A stretch of DNA of 64,000 nt, taken from positions 9,162,897 through 9,226,896 of the forward strand of contig CM021318.1 in the NCBI GenBank assembly GCA_010645155.1, in the 5' to 3' direction. Position numbers and translations under genes: made by a program. This document shows, one piece after another, positions 47,360 to 61,992 of this stretch; position 1 is the stretch's first letter, and every line of letters begins with the position of its first letter. The notes below the pieces were generated by a model, which ran no database searches, was not told the origin of the DNA, and saw only the letters and a program-made list of their open reading frames with translations. The DNA comes from Tigriopus japonicus. Lineage: Eukaryota; Arthropoda; Copepoda; Harpacticoida; Harpacticidae.

Positions 47360-49306
47360 ACTCCCCATCCCTGCATGAAATAAGGGTTCACTTGAAACGG
47401 CTAAAGAGATTAGTACTCCTGATGGACGGTTTATCAAACACACTCTTGAAATACTTAGATATTTGAATCAGCGTTGTGAATAAACGACTAAATTTCTAAG
47501 CTCTAAATGGCAGCATAAAATCCAGTAGTGTTACAAAATGCATCAAAGTGGGTGACAATCAATGAATATATTGTCATGGAATGCTGTGTTTTGTGTAATT
47601 CGAAGATGTTCGACTTTTATTTTCATTTTTTACACAACAAAGATGAAATATGCCAGCCTCCTTGATTCAAATAATATTAAAGATTCACCTCGTCCTAAAA
47701 TTAGGTCGCATCTCAGAGAAGAGAAATAATTTTTTGATTGCACAATCAGAATGAGTGAATCGTTTGTTCAAGGTTGTTCATAATGGCACAAGATGAATGA
47801 CTTGATCTATTTTGGGTTACTGGATTGCTTTTTATGGCGTTGATTATTCAGGCATTGCTCATGAACTTTTTATTACAATATTGCTGCTCCGTTCTGATAG
47901 ATACCAAAAATTGAATTATTCAAGTCAGACAATTTAAAGCTCAAAACTGGGGAATGGATGCAATCGATGCAATAGTCAAAGCATCAACCAAACTTTTCGC
48001 AACGGATTCCGACGTTGTTCACCGAACGCAAAACGCTTTGCCTCTTTAAGAATGCAATTAAATAAAATGTTACTCAAATGCATGGGCGCATTTTCCATAA
48101 TTAGAAGCAGCCATGGAAAGATGAAATGCACCTTAAAAGGCAATATAGGTATTCCTGAATCAGAAATGGATACCAAACTATGGGTCATCTTGTAAAGACA
48201 GCTCGGTCAAATATTGGCTAAATATTCATGTTCCCAAAAACTGCTCTATCACTTCAAGTGGTTTCTTTCTGTGGGTTTTGACAATTTTGACAATCACTGC
48301 TTTGGATGCATTTCTTTCTTGGTTTGAGCCAACATGCAGTTCCTCGTTGCTCATTGACATTTAATGCTTTAAAATCTGCTTCTTACTCTTTGCCAAGCAA
48401 GGGGTGCATAATCAGCATATCTCATACCAAGGTGCAAAGTTTGTTAAGGTTTGTTGCCCCAATGCAACTCACAACACCATAGAATCAACCAACTCCATCT
48501 TGACGTGTTTTGCACAAACATCGACATGAATGTATATAAATGGTTACCCGGTTTCAGGCTTACGAAAAAAGAATAACTTTGACCCTGACTCTAAAGACTA
48601 GAGACAGAATCAACCATTCTCTTGTTGGTCGCAACAAAAATGGGCGTAATAAGGGTACATGCACACATACGTCGAAGTCTCAACTGACGCCAAACCTTCA
48701 GGAACGACATGACGCCTTCAAACTTCAAGTAGAGTGGTAACGAATCAGCCTGCATTCTTTCTTTAGGATCTTCTTCACTGCTTAATGGTCACTGGACAAA
48801 CGAACCGACCCAAACCCTATGTCTGAAGAATCGCCAACATTTCCCCTTGCTCGAAGGACGACTCCATTGATTTTTCATGACCAAGCGACTAGACTTCAGT
48901 GTAAGCTAAGCATTCAGTTGTAATCTGTATATGATATGTCTTAACAACATCTAGTCGAGGAATTATGCAGAAAATGGCGAAAAAGCAATAAGTCTTGAAG
49001 AAAGATTTTCCCTCATAATGCCTATAGTCATCCCTCATTTGCTTCGATGCTTCGCGTAGCAACATGAGCGTTGGTTGAGTTGGTTACTGACGTGAGTGCG
49101 TGCCAACGAACTTCCAAGGCGAGAGGCACAAATCATGTGTTGTTGCGTGTACTATACGCAATACGCAAATAGTGAGAAGCGTACGGTGTGCGAGAGAAAA
49201 AGATTGGGAGGGGATTGTAAGGGGGCGGAGAGTCCGGCATTCCGGCCATGGGGAGGAATCGGAATCCTTCAAAAATGACGCGGGCAAGCGTCACTTTTCT
49301 CCCAGG
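47360..49306. other. Upstream DNA of paralogue C; no gene seen
   Basis: AT-rich DNA until about 49080. It is then more GC-rich up to the TATA box, with a GGGGGCGGAG word near 49220 that may be an upstream promoter element. Confidence 0.4.
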
Positions 49307-49314
49307 TATAAATA
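49307..49314 (+). promoter_or_regulatory. TATA box of the third cysteine-repeat gene
   Basis: TATAAATA, 35 bp before the A of a TCAG initiator-like word (A at 49342). The inferred leader is about 87 nt before the ATG at 49429, close to that of paralogue A. Confidence 0.62.
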
Positions 49315-49428
49315 CAAATCTTAGATACTTTCATGACCATCAGGCATTAAGATCAAGGGGTGTAGATCGGAGCTCAACGATCCCTCCTCTAATTTTGTGG
49401 CATTATAACTTATTCGTCTTTTTCCAAG

Positions 49429-52029
49429 ATGCGAACTGCTTTTGTGGTAAGTCGACTAGAATTGCCACGTAACGAAACTTAAGATTGGGCACGAATGGTA
49501 GAGAACTAATCACTTACATTGCTCACATTTTAGGTTCTTTTGGCATCATGCCTGTTTATGCAGGCCATGAGTGGACCCATGTCCAGCCAAGTCATGTTCA
49601 AACGGCTTTTGCAAAAGCGAAGTGCGAAAGCTGAGGCTGAGGCCGATGCTGATGCTGACGCTCAAAGAAATTACGGCCAATCTAATAATGCCGTGGCTCC
49701 CGTATCAAATTATGGCGGTGCTCAGCAAGAGTGCCGGACCGTCAATGAACAACAATGTTCGACTGTCCAAGAGCAACAGTGTAACACGGTTCAAGAACAG
49801 CAATGTAATACCGTCCAAGAACAACAGTGTTCCACGGTCCAGGAGGAGCAATGTTCGACCGTGAATGAGCAACAATGCCGCAATGTTCCTCGCCAGCAAT
49901 GTTCCACTGTCAACGAACAACAGTGCAACACTGTCAATGAGCAAGAATGTCAAACGGTCACTGATACCGTGAACGAGCAACAGTGCAACACAGTTAACGA
50001 GCAACAATGTAACACCGTCACCGAGACCGTGAATGAGCAAGTTTGCAATACGGTCAACGAGCAGCAATGTAACACCGTCACCGAGACCGTGAACGAGGAA
50101 GTGTGCAATACGGTTAACGAGCAACAGTGCAATACGGTCAACGAGCAACAGTGTAATACGGTCAACGAGCAGCAATGTAGCACCGTCGTGGACACTGTCA
50201 ACGAGGAGGTCTGCAATACGGTCAATGAACAAGTTTGCAACACCGTCAACGAACAACAGTGCAACACGGTCAACGAACAGGTCTGCAACACCGTCACGGA
50301 CACTGTTAATGAGCAGCAATGCAACACTGTCAATGAGCAAGTGTGCAACACCGTTTCCGAGACCGTTAATGAGCAGGTTTGCAACACTGTCAACGAGCAA
50401 CAATGTGAGACCGTCGTTGATACCGTCAATGAGCAAGTCTGCAACACTGTTAATGAGCAAAAGTGCGAAATCCAATACATGACCCAATACGAGGAGCAAT
50501 GTAGCACTGTTAATGAGCAAGAGTGTAACACGGTCAACGAGCAAGTGTGCAACACTGTCAATGAGCAGGTTTGCAACACTGTTCAAGAACAGGAATGTTC
50601 CACCGTCCAAGATCAACAATGTACCACCGTCAATGAGCAACAATGTAACACTGTCAATGAACAAGTATGCGAAACCACCACCCGTACAGAATATAGAGAA
50701 GAGTGCAACACAGTCAATGAGCAACAATGTTCCACTGTCCAAGAACAACAATGTTCCACTGTCCAGGAGCAACAATGTAACACCGTTAATGAGCAAGTGT
50801 GTGAGCAGGTCTGTGATCAAGCTCAAGCCACCTATGGAGGATCTTCTGGTGGACTTTCTGGTTATGGTGGATCTCAATCTGCCTCTTCTGGATATGGAGC
50901 TGCCCAACCCCAATGTAGACAACAATGTCGAAACGTTCCTCGCCAACAATGCCAGAATGTACCCCGTCAACAATGCCAGAATGTCCCCAGACAACAGTGC
51001 CAAAACGTGCCCCGGCAACAATGTAACCAAGTTCCATTCCAAGTTCCCGACCAACAGTGCCGTAATGTGCCAAGACAACAATGCCAGAACGTTCCCCGCC
51101 AACAATGCCAAAATGTGGCCCGAGAGGAGTGCCGAAGTGTCCCCAGACAACAATGTAACAATGTTCCTCGTCAAGAGTGCAACAATGTTCCCCGGCAAGA
51201 GTGTCGCAACGTCCCCAGACAAAGTTGTCAACAAGTTCCTCGCCGTGTGGAGGAGCAAGTGTGCAACAACATCCCAAGACAAGTTTGTAACAACGTCCCC
51301 CGCCAAGTGCCCCGCCAAGAGTGCCGCAATGTTCCCCGTCAACAATGTAACAACGTCCCCAGACAGGTCCAACGCCAGGAATGTAACAACGTACCTCGTC
51401 AGCAATGCCAAAATGTTCCCCGCCAAGTCCAACGCCAGGAGTGCAACAATGTGCCTCGCCAAGAGTGCCGCAACGTTCCCAAACAGGAATGCAACAATGT
51501 GCCTCGTCAACAATGTAACAATGTTCCCAGACAGGTCCCCAGACAAGAATGTACCACTGTTCCACGTCAACAATGCCAGAACGTTCCTCGCCAGCAATGC
51601 CAGACCGTTCCTCGGCAAGAGTGCAACAATGTGCCCCGTCAAGTTCCCAGACAAGAATGTCGCAATGTTCCCCGTCAGCAATGTAACAACGTGCCCAGAC
51701 AGGTTCCCCGCCAGGAGTGCCGCAATGTGCCCCGTCAACAATGCCAGAATGTGCCTCGACAAGTCCAAAGGGAGGAATGTAGAAATGTCCCCAGACAACA
51801 GTGCCAGAATGTTCCCCGCCAACAGTGTTCTACTGTTAATGAACCCGTCTGCCAGAATGTTCCTCGCCAACAATGCCAAAATGTCCCCAGGCAACAATGC
51901 CAAAATGTTCCCCGGCAACAATGCCAGAATGTGCCCCGCCAACAGTGCCGAAATGTTCCCCGCCAACAATGTCGATCCGTTCCCAGACAGGTCTGCGAAG
52001 CTGGACAGCCTACATATGGTGGAAAGTAA
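49429..52029 (+). CDS. Secreted cysteine-periodic charge-block repeat protein (paralogue C, 837 aa)
   Basis: Exon 1 (49429-49446) encodes MRTAFV. After an 87-bp phase-0 intron (GTAAGT...TTTTAG), exon 2 (49534-52029) continues VLLASCLFMQAMS, completing a signal peptide. A basic stretch FKRLLQKRSAK and an Ala/Glu/Asp run follow. The acidic repeat region (about residues 67-433) is the purest in the window, mostly CNTVNEQQ/CSTVQEQQ with 12-residue variants such as CNTVTETVNEQV. A Gly/Ser/Tyr linker (about 434-466, YGG motifs) leads to the basic region (467 to about 826) of CQNVPRQQ and CNNVPRQVPRQE units. The chain ends EAGQPTYGGK. It lacks the C-x3-C-x5-C-x2-C end box of paralogues A and B, but C-x3-C marks both sides of the linker. 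Near-identical repeats with synonymous differences suggest recent repeat expansion. Confidence 0.9.
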
Positions 52030-52125
52030 AGAGCTCAGTCAAGCCTTCGAGAGGCCTGTACAACTATTTATTAATCTCCTATTTATGAAAAGTATCATGC
52101 TCAATTTTCAAAAAACGGTTTGAAC

Positions 52126-52131
52126 AATAAA
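52126..52131 (+). terminator. Polyadenylation signal of paralogue C
   Basis: AATAAA in the context CAATAAAAGTGG, 97 bp past the stop codon. Confidence 0.7.
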
Positions 52132-54625
52132 AGTGGAATGGATGTACCTCAAAAATAGATAAAGCCGACTTTGATTTTTTTTTAATTTGCGGATTTTTAA
52201 CCGATACACGGAATGTCAGATTGTTGTAAGATTTGTAGAACATATCTAATTGATTTTGCTCGTGGTTAACTTACGGATTAGTTGGCAAATTGGTCGATCT
52301 TTCCGCTTGAGAACAAAGAATAATTGACCATTCGAGCATCTGACGGACGTGCCTGTTTCTGAATTTTGTTTGTCGCCTAAAAAGACTGTTAAATACAATA
52401 TTCGAATATTGTTCCGAATTAAAGAGGCTCATTATTTTTAGAACATACGCTAAAAGAGGTTGCAAAAAAAGGTTCATAATGTTTTTTTTTGGTTAAACAA
52501 TTACAAAAAGCTATGTTCTTGCAAGACTAATATAGCTTATCTTAGAGTGCAAAGGAATGTCCGTGTTGGAACTTTTGAGGTGTTTGCAACATGTGCATCA
52601 CACTCTGGCCCGGGGGTTTGTTGGTTGCTTGTCGTCATCTGGAGAATACACTGAGGATATCCTACTTGCTAAAGGTCATTTTGAGTCGGTGAAGTAGATC
52701 TAACTTATCCATTCACCTCCCCCAAAAACACAAATAAAGGAAACTTGAAGGATTTCCCATCTCGATTGACGAACAAAGATGGCGTGGTTGCAATCCATGA
52801 TTCCTCATCTCGCCAATCAAAATTTTGCACAAGAACAAGGTTATCGTTTCATAAGGATTGAGGTGTGTCTCCCGTGCGAGGAATTGACTTCAGTGTGCAC
52901 ATTTGGCGGCGACTAAAGGAAGGAACTTGTTGCTCACCGAACTAAGATGAAGACAGATGACGCTTTGGTCCATCCAAGTCAAGATACTTCTTGTGGAAGA
53001 ATTCTCAAAGGAATTACACCGTCGTACTTTGTTGCTGCAAAATGCGGTGTTGTGTCTAAGCATGACAAAGGGTAATTGGTTCTTTCAATCAAATAATTGG
53101 CTTGTAAAATGATTACTTTTCTTAAACTGTTCTGTGTTTCTTGTAAAAGAAGATTTACTCAGTCTTTCCTTTTGCTCCAAGGTGTGTTCCGAAATATTCA
53201 CAAACACAGTTATTTTGTCATTCAATTGTTCCCATGAAAGAATTGTTGCAGAAATATGAAGTAAGTTATTTTTGTGATAATAACGGTTTGAGGGACAATC
53301 ACTCGTTTAAGAATTGCAACATTGGTAAGCGAGCTTTAAGGAACAAACTCCTTGAAATTTTGATTGAATGGAAACCTTGACTTGATTGAAGCAAAGCGAG
53401 CAAAGCACGCATTGGTCTTCGAATGAGATCTAATTAGCACGATCTCTTTCTCCGCAAAGGGTTCAAAGAATTTTCTAAGCAGTCCATCATCATGAAGCTC
53501 CTACTTTCATGACCTTTTTCATTGATGATGTTTCCATGGCTTGAATTATCTTCCTTAATCAAAGCTCCCATAGTTTCGTTTCGACATCACCCTCTGCATT
53601 CTTAAGAGTTTGATTTGTTCTTGTCCTTGTCAGCCAAAGGTGGAATGTTAATTACCAGCATACGCCCAATTCCAAATAACTGAAGAATATGAAGTAAAGG
53701 CATTGTATTTAGCCAATCCATGGAAACGCACCTGACAAGTCCATCACGATTAGGATACGAAATCAGTGTTTTCTCAAGTGCGAAATTAGCCCACGACAAA
53801 TTTGCGAATTTTAAGTCGTAGAAATTCACTGGGAAATTACTTCACTTCGTGAAGGAGGCTCGGTTATTAGATTGATGACATTAGACAAAGCGGTAATGCT
53901 ATCTTAGGCGGTTTGTTAACGAGTCCTAATCTTTAAGGATGAAACAGATGTGGTCATCGTGAATTTGGATGGACAGTGCGAATACCAAACCCAGGTTATG
54001 GGACGATGACAAGCTGATTTTTAGTCAGTGCAGATTAAATCTCGCAAACGAAGTCAATTGCAATCATATCTGTGATGTGAAAAAAATCAAGGTTCTTTAA
54101 TTATCCTCCACCCTCCACGCATTGTACCCCCACTAACAATCATCACAGCCTCCTAAAATTCATGACGCAGCCAATGTATAGCCAGACACGTGCAGGGCGT
54201 TTCAAGTGCAATTGTGTCCTGAATTCGTAGTTACTTGACTTTTCATTAGAATGTTTTGATTCGGATTCATTGTCAATACTTGTCGTTGCAAATGGCCCAG
54301 AATTGATGTTCGCCCGGAGTGTCATTAAAAAGTCAACATTCAAATGTATTTTTTTATTAAGCAGCAAAACTTGCGACTGCATTTGGACGTTCTTGGATAT
54401 GATTCTGGTTTTTTTTGTGGAGAAATTGAAGGTTGGATAGATCACTCTGAGAGCAATTTTATAGCACTTTCAAGTGTCAAAAACGGGTCAGACATGTATT
54501 CGCCATATTGTCTGATTTTATCTTCCCTTAATTGTGGAAGGAAAGTACTCAAATGTGATTTTTATCTGGTCTTTTAAAATGAATAGCTCACAAACGAAAT
54601 TAATCAAGGGTCATAAATGATAAAT
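52132..54625. other. Intergenic between paralogue C and IARS2; no gene seen
   Basis: Open frames up to 100 codons on either strand have no recognisable content. TTTATT near 54351 could be an AATAAA signal for the - strand gene ending at 54626, about 270 bp past its stop. Confidence 0.4.
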
Positions 54626-57620
<2,995 letters not shown>

Positions 57621-59703
57621 TTTGTTCACTCGTTCTTGAGCCCGCACTTAGCGGATCGATTCACAAGTCTGCAACAAAAAAATAGAAGAACTCTCTAAGA
57701 AGAACTTGTGACATGTTTCATTCATGTTGACAAAACGTGTTTGTTTGATGAGTCGCCCTCTAGTGGAAGTTTGGTTTTCCAAAACAGACAACAACGAGAC
57801 TCCCTTTTCCAACAGTTCAAGAAATGAGAGGTGGAGGAATTAAATTTTTGATAAATTGAACGATGGATTTTCCTCACACGATTTTCTTGACAGATGTGAG
57901 ATGAACGATAAAAAGATGTTTGACAAAGCCTAAAGCATTTAAGATGCCTGAAATGCATTACGTTACAAATTGAGTGATATGTCAGGCAAAAGCTATGGCT
58001 TCTATGGGTAAATAAAATATCCAACAGATTTTTATTTTTTTTCTCAGCCTTTGTTCCAATTCAGATTCTCTCTTCAAAGTTGTGATTTCTTCATAAGACT
58101 ATCCAAAAATACGGGCAAAACATTCTGAAATAAAATACGTGAACCTTAACATACCCATGATTTTCAATGCTATTCAATCGAACAATTTCTCAAAAAGCAC
58201 TAAAATCCGTTGATCAGAGGATAGAAATCTTGACTGCTGGATGTTGTACGACCGACCGCTTGCTTGGTAAATTAGTACATTGAACAGTCTCCTGGGAATT
58301 GATCACAAACCGGTTTATTGTACTGTTTTTCCAACCAACCAAGCGGTCGTCCGCCATCCAGTGTCAAGAAATCTATGATCAGAGGCTTCTAGTGGGTCCT
58401 TGATTTAACTACTTTAGGGTTCGCGCAACCTTTGGTTTTTGTCTTCGTTGAAAACGACCTATTTGCGTGCCTTCAGAGACTAGTACGAAAAGTCCATTGT
58501 AGTTCAGTGTACAATGCATGCACTGAGTGCACAGGTGATTTGGTGACGTAGTGTCAAAATATAGTCTTTGGAGGATTCAATCCCTAGTTCTTTCTTTATT
58601 GTGGTGAAACTTTCGGTTAGGACTTGATTGTCCGACCCGATTCCTGGCACGCCCTCATCATATCTCGACCTCGAGCTATCCCTTGTGCTCACCCGGCAGG
58701 GGAACGAGGAGGAGGAGGTGTGGTAAGGGTGGGTCGAACCCCCCCGTCCCCCTTCATGACCCCGCCCATCGCCATCCAACGGGCTGCTGCCGCCGCCTTG
58801 CCAGGTCAGTTCATCATCTCTTTTTTTCAATAATTAGAACCATTTCTTCACTTGAAGGTGTAAACAGTTTTCCAAGGTCAATCAAAATGGAATGGTTTGG
58901 AACTCGTTTGGATTTTGGGGTTCAATGGGGCGGTTTTCCACGCTCTTTGAATAAATCTTTGAAAATGATTATCATTTGAGGTCTTTAAAACATATGTTGT
59001 AATAAGCGCTTTTAGTTGATTCACTCGAGACAAGCGCTAAAAACTTGTCAAATGTCAAGTCATTTGTCCGTTCAACACCCGTATAAATTAATGCAATGTC
59101 TGAATCACTCACTCATCCCATTTAAAGCTCTCCCATTGCATTTGGGTTTAACATGTTATTCGAAACTCTACATATACTAAATTCTACGTCGAGAAATTCC
59201 TAAGTCCAAGCCAGACCTGGCCTTCAAAAACCCGGTTAGTGATCCCACGATCTTGACTACGAGTTGTGGTTCATGGATATGATACCAATTAGCAACCTAA
59301 CGACGAAACGATCCAGGCCCTCGGACAATCGGAGTGGTTGGGTAGGGATCAATGGAACTTTCTCTGGTGTGGAACAAACGCTCCAGAGGCCACAGGGAGA
59401 TAAAAGAAGAGAAGAAGGAACAAGGGGGACAAAAGGGGAGGAAAGGAGAAGGAGCGAGTCTAGTTGGAACGGAGAGAAAGGGTGGGCGAGAAAGCTTCAT
59501 GCGTGCACCACACACCACGTACTGTACAGTGAAAAGGAAGAGCATTGTCATCATTCCTGACATAAGTTTTCTCGACCAAATTTCCAAACGTCGCTGGCCA
59601 AGGTCATCACTGTTCATGCATTCAGAACTTTTAACCGCTTTGAGGATTTTGTAGCGAGTTCCCCTTCAGTTTGGAAAGGATTGGTTGATTGGGTGTGGCA
59701 ACC
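57621..59703. other. Spacer between IARS2 and KIF3B starts, with a GC-rich exon-like island
   Basis: 58620-58810 is markedly more GC-rich than its surroundings. It reads as Pro/Ala-rich on the + strand (MTPPIAIQRAAAAALPG then GTCAGT donor) and Gly/Ser-rich on the - strand (then GTGAGC donor), so an exon of an unidentified gene on either strand is possible. 59395-59458 is a polypurine tract upstream of KIF3B. A TCAGT initiator-like word near 59667 may mark the KIF3B start site. No TATA box is convincing. Confidence 0.4.
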
Positions 59704-61992
59704 ATGGCTAAAACCGAAGAGTGCGTGCAAGTCATTGTGCGATGTCGACCTTTGAACCAGAAGGAGACGGAACAATGCCATGAACAATGCGTTCGATTAT
59801 TGCCCAAAGAGGGTGTGGTCGAGATTCGCAATCCCAAAATCGGGCCCACGGACCCGCCCAAGACGTTTACGTTCGACGCCGTGTACGATTGCAACTCCAA
59901 GCAAGCCGATATTTACGAAGAGAGTTTCGCCAATTTGGTAGATTGCGTTTTGAATGGCTTCAATGGCACGATCTTTGCTTATGGACAAACGGGTACGGGC
60001 AAAACTTTTACGATGGAAGGAATCCGAGGTGATCCGGAATTGCGCGGAGTCATTCCTCGATCCTTTGAGCATATCTTCTCCCATATCGCCGATTCCTCCG
60101 ACGAACAGTATTTGGTTCGAGCCTCGTATTTGGAGATATATCAAGAGGAGATTCGTGATTTGCTTTCGAAGAACCAGACCCAACGTCTGGAGCTTAAGGA
60201 GCGTCCTGATACCGGGATCTACGTCAAGGATTTATCCTCATTTGTGTGCAAGGGCCAATCCGAAATCGAGCATGTCATGAACGTCGGCAATCAGAATCGG
60301 AAAGTGGGTCCCACCAATATGAACGAACACTCGTCCCGCTCGCACGCCATTTTCATCATCACGGTCGAATGCTCAAAGCCCAATGAAAAAACGGGAAAAC
60401 CCAATATTCGTGCGGGCAAGTTGAATCTCGTCGATTTAGCCGGTTCTGAGCGTCAGGCCAAAACCGGTGCAACTGGCGAACGACTCAAAGAAGCCACCAA
60501 AATTAATCTGTCTTTGTCCGCCTTGGGCAATGTCATTTCCGCCCTGGTTGATGGTAAAAGTACCCACGTACCCTATCGGGATTCGAAATTGACCCGATTG
60601 CTTCAAGACTCGTTGGGAGGCAATGCTAAAACCGTCATGGTCGCCAACATTGGTCCTGCCGGTTACAATTACGAGGAGAGTTTGACCACTCTGCGATACT
60701 CAAATCGCGCCAAGAACATCAAGAATAAGCCTAGGGTCAATGAAGATCCCAAGGATGCCCTTTTAAGAGAGTTCCAAGATGAAATCGCTCGACTCAAAGC
60801 CAAATTGGGAAACAAATCAGAGCGCGACGGAAGTGGAGGCAAACGCAGGAAGCGACATAAGAGCAAGAAATCCAATCCTGACGATACTATGGAAACGTCG
60901 AGTATAAGTGGGGGATCATCCGTGTCCTCTCCAGAGCCTCCTCTGATGAGCGATGATATAGATTTGCAACAAAAATTGGTTGACGAGCGAGATCTGTTAG
61001 AAACCGACACCTCTCTCCTAACCACTGAAAAGGAACGGTTGATGTGCGAATTAAAAGCCAAGGAAGCGGCTTTGAATAAAGAAAGGCAGGAACAAGAACA
61101 GATGAAGGCCAAGATCCGGGCCATGGAATCCAAGTTGCTCACGGGAACAGGATCCGGTGGAAACATGGTGGAACACACCAATGAGCAGAAGAAAATCTTG
61201 GAAAAACGGCGTGTTGATATCGCGGAAAGACGCCGAGCAGAGCGGGAAGCAGCCCAACTTTTAGAAGAGCGTGAAGAACAAGGTATTGAGCTCGAGAAGA
61301 CGTACTCGTCCCTTCAGCAAGAAGTCGATACGAAGACCAAGAAGTTGAAAAAGCTCTTTGCCAAGCTACAATCAACCAAGCAAGATATCTTGGATGTGAC
61401 TGACGAATACAATCGTGATCGAAGAGACTTGGAAGACACTCAAAAGGAGCTCTTGAAAGAGCTGAAGTTGAAATACCTCATGATTGAAAACTTCATCCCT
61501 CCAACCGACAAAAGCAAGATCCTAAGCCGCGCCCAATACGACGACGACGAAGATGGATGGTTCTTGTCCACTCCCGGTCAAACAGCGGCCAATACAATCG
61601 CCAAAAGGCCAGTCTCTGCGGCTGGTTCTCGCCGTCCAATGTCAGAATATGCCCGTCTAGCCAGTAGCAACTTGAACTCCATGAATGGCAGTCGTTTCCG
61701 AGGCGAAAACGTGATGCGACTCAGTCTAGACCGGTCTGGACGAACCACCCGTGACTATGAAGGTCCAGCCGTGGCTCCACGGGTTCAAGCCGCACTTGAT
61801 GCCGCCATGCAGAATGTCGAGCCCGACATTGATATCGATGTGATGGCCTTGAGTAGTACTAGTCACGTGAAAGGAATGCGTCATGGCCTCAAGAAAGGCT
61901 ATAATAATAGCACTACCCAAAGTAATCGCAGGTCAGAAATGAAAGAGAATCAACCCCTGTACCCTTCTTCTCGAGGTCTTGTGCCCAAATGA
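59704..61992 (+). CDS. KIF3B: Kinesin-II motor subunit KIF3B (95-kDa type)
   Basis: Plus-end microtubule motor. In animals KIF3B pairs with KIF3A and KAP3 for anterograde intraflagellar and axonal transport. The frame from the ATG at 59704 (context CAACCATGG) gives 762 residues without introns; an upstream in-frame TTG is ignored. The motor has the P-loop GQTGTGKT (94-101), switch I SSRSH (210-214) and switch II DLAGSE (244-249). The neck [19 protein letters not shown] is kinesin-II specific. A Lys/Arg-rich patch and an acidic segment precede the coiled coil (about 420-600). The tail carries [20 protein letters not shown] and ends [10 protein letters not shown], which distinguishes KIF3B from KIF3A. 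It is full length. ATG13 follows on the same strand 507 bp later. Confidence 0.97.
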   Translation: MAKTEECVQVIVRCRPLNQKETEQCHEQCVRLLPKEGVVEIRNPKIGPTDPPKTFTFDAVYDCNSKQADIYEESFANLVDCVLNGFNGTIFAYGQTGTGKTFTMEGIRGDPELRGVIPRSFEHIFSHIADSSDEQYLVRASYLEIYQEEIRDLLSKNQTQRLELKERPDTGIYVKDLSSFVCKGQSEIEHVMNVGNQNRKVGPTNMNEHSSRSHAIFIITVECSKPNEKTGKPNIRAGKLNLVDLAGSERQAKTGATGERLKEATKINLSLSALGNVISALVDGKSTHVPYRDSKLTRLLQDSLGGNAKTVMVANIGPAGYNYEESLTTLRYSNRAKNIKNKPRVNEDPKDALLREFQDEIARLKAKLGNKSERDGSGGKRRKRHKSKKSNPDDTMETSSISGGSSVSSPEPPLMSDDIDLQQKLVDERDLLETDTSLLTTEKERLMCELKAKEAALNKERQEQEQMKAKIRAMESKLLTGTGSGGNMVEHTNEQKKILEKRRVDIAERRRAEREAAQLLEEREEQGIELEKTYSSLQQEVDTKTKKLKKLFAKLQSTKQDILDVTDEYNRDRRDLEDTQKELLKELKLKYLMIENFIPPTDKSKILSRAQYDDDEDGWFLSTPGQTAANTIAKRPVSAAGSRRPMSEYARLASSNLNSMNGSRFRGENVMRLSLDRSGRTTRDYEGPAVAPRVQAALDAAMQNVEPDIDIDVMALSSTSHVKGMRHGLKKGYNNSTTQSNRRSEMKENQPLYPSSRGLVPK

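Noticed and set aside
38903..47377. CAGGGATG at 38903 paired with CATCCCTG at 47370 as the ends of one 8.5-kb transposon
   Set aside because: The flanking 8-mers do not match and there is no transposase frame between them.
49705..51969. 754-codon open frame on the - strand opposite paralogue C, and similar long antisense frames opposite paralogue A (for example 15319-16356)
   Set aside because: They are produced by the in-phase 24-bp repeat: if one repeat unit lacks stops in an antisense frame, the whole array does. They start inside the repeats, have no signal or domain and no promoter.
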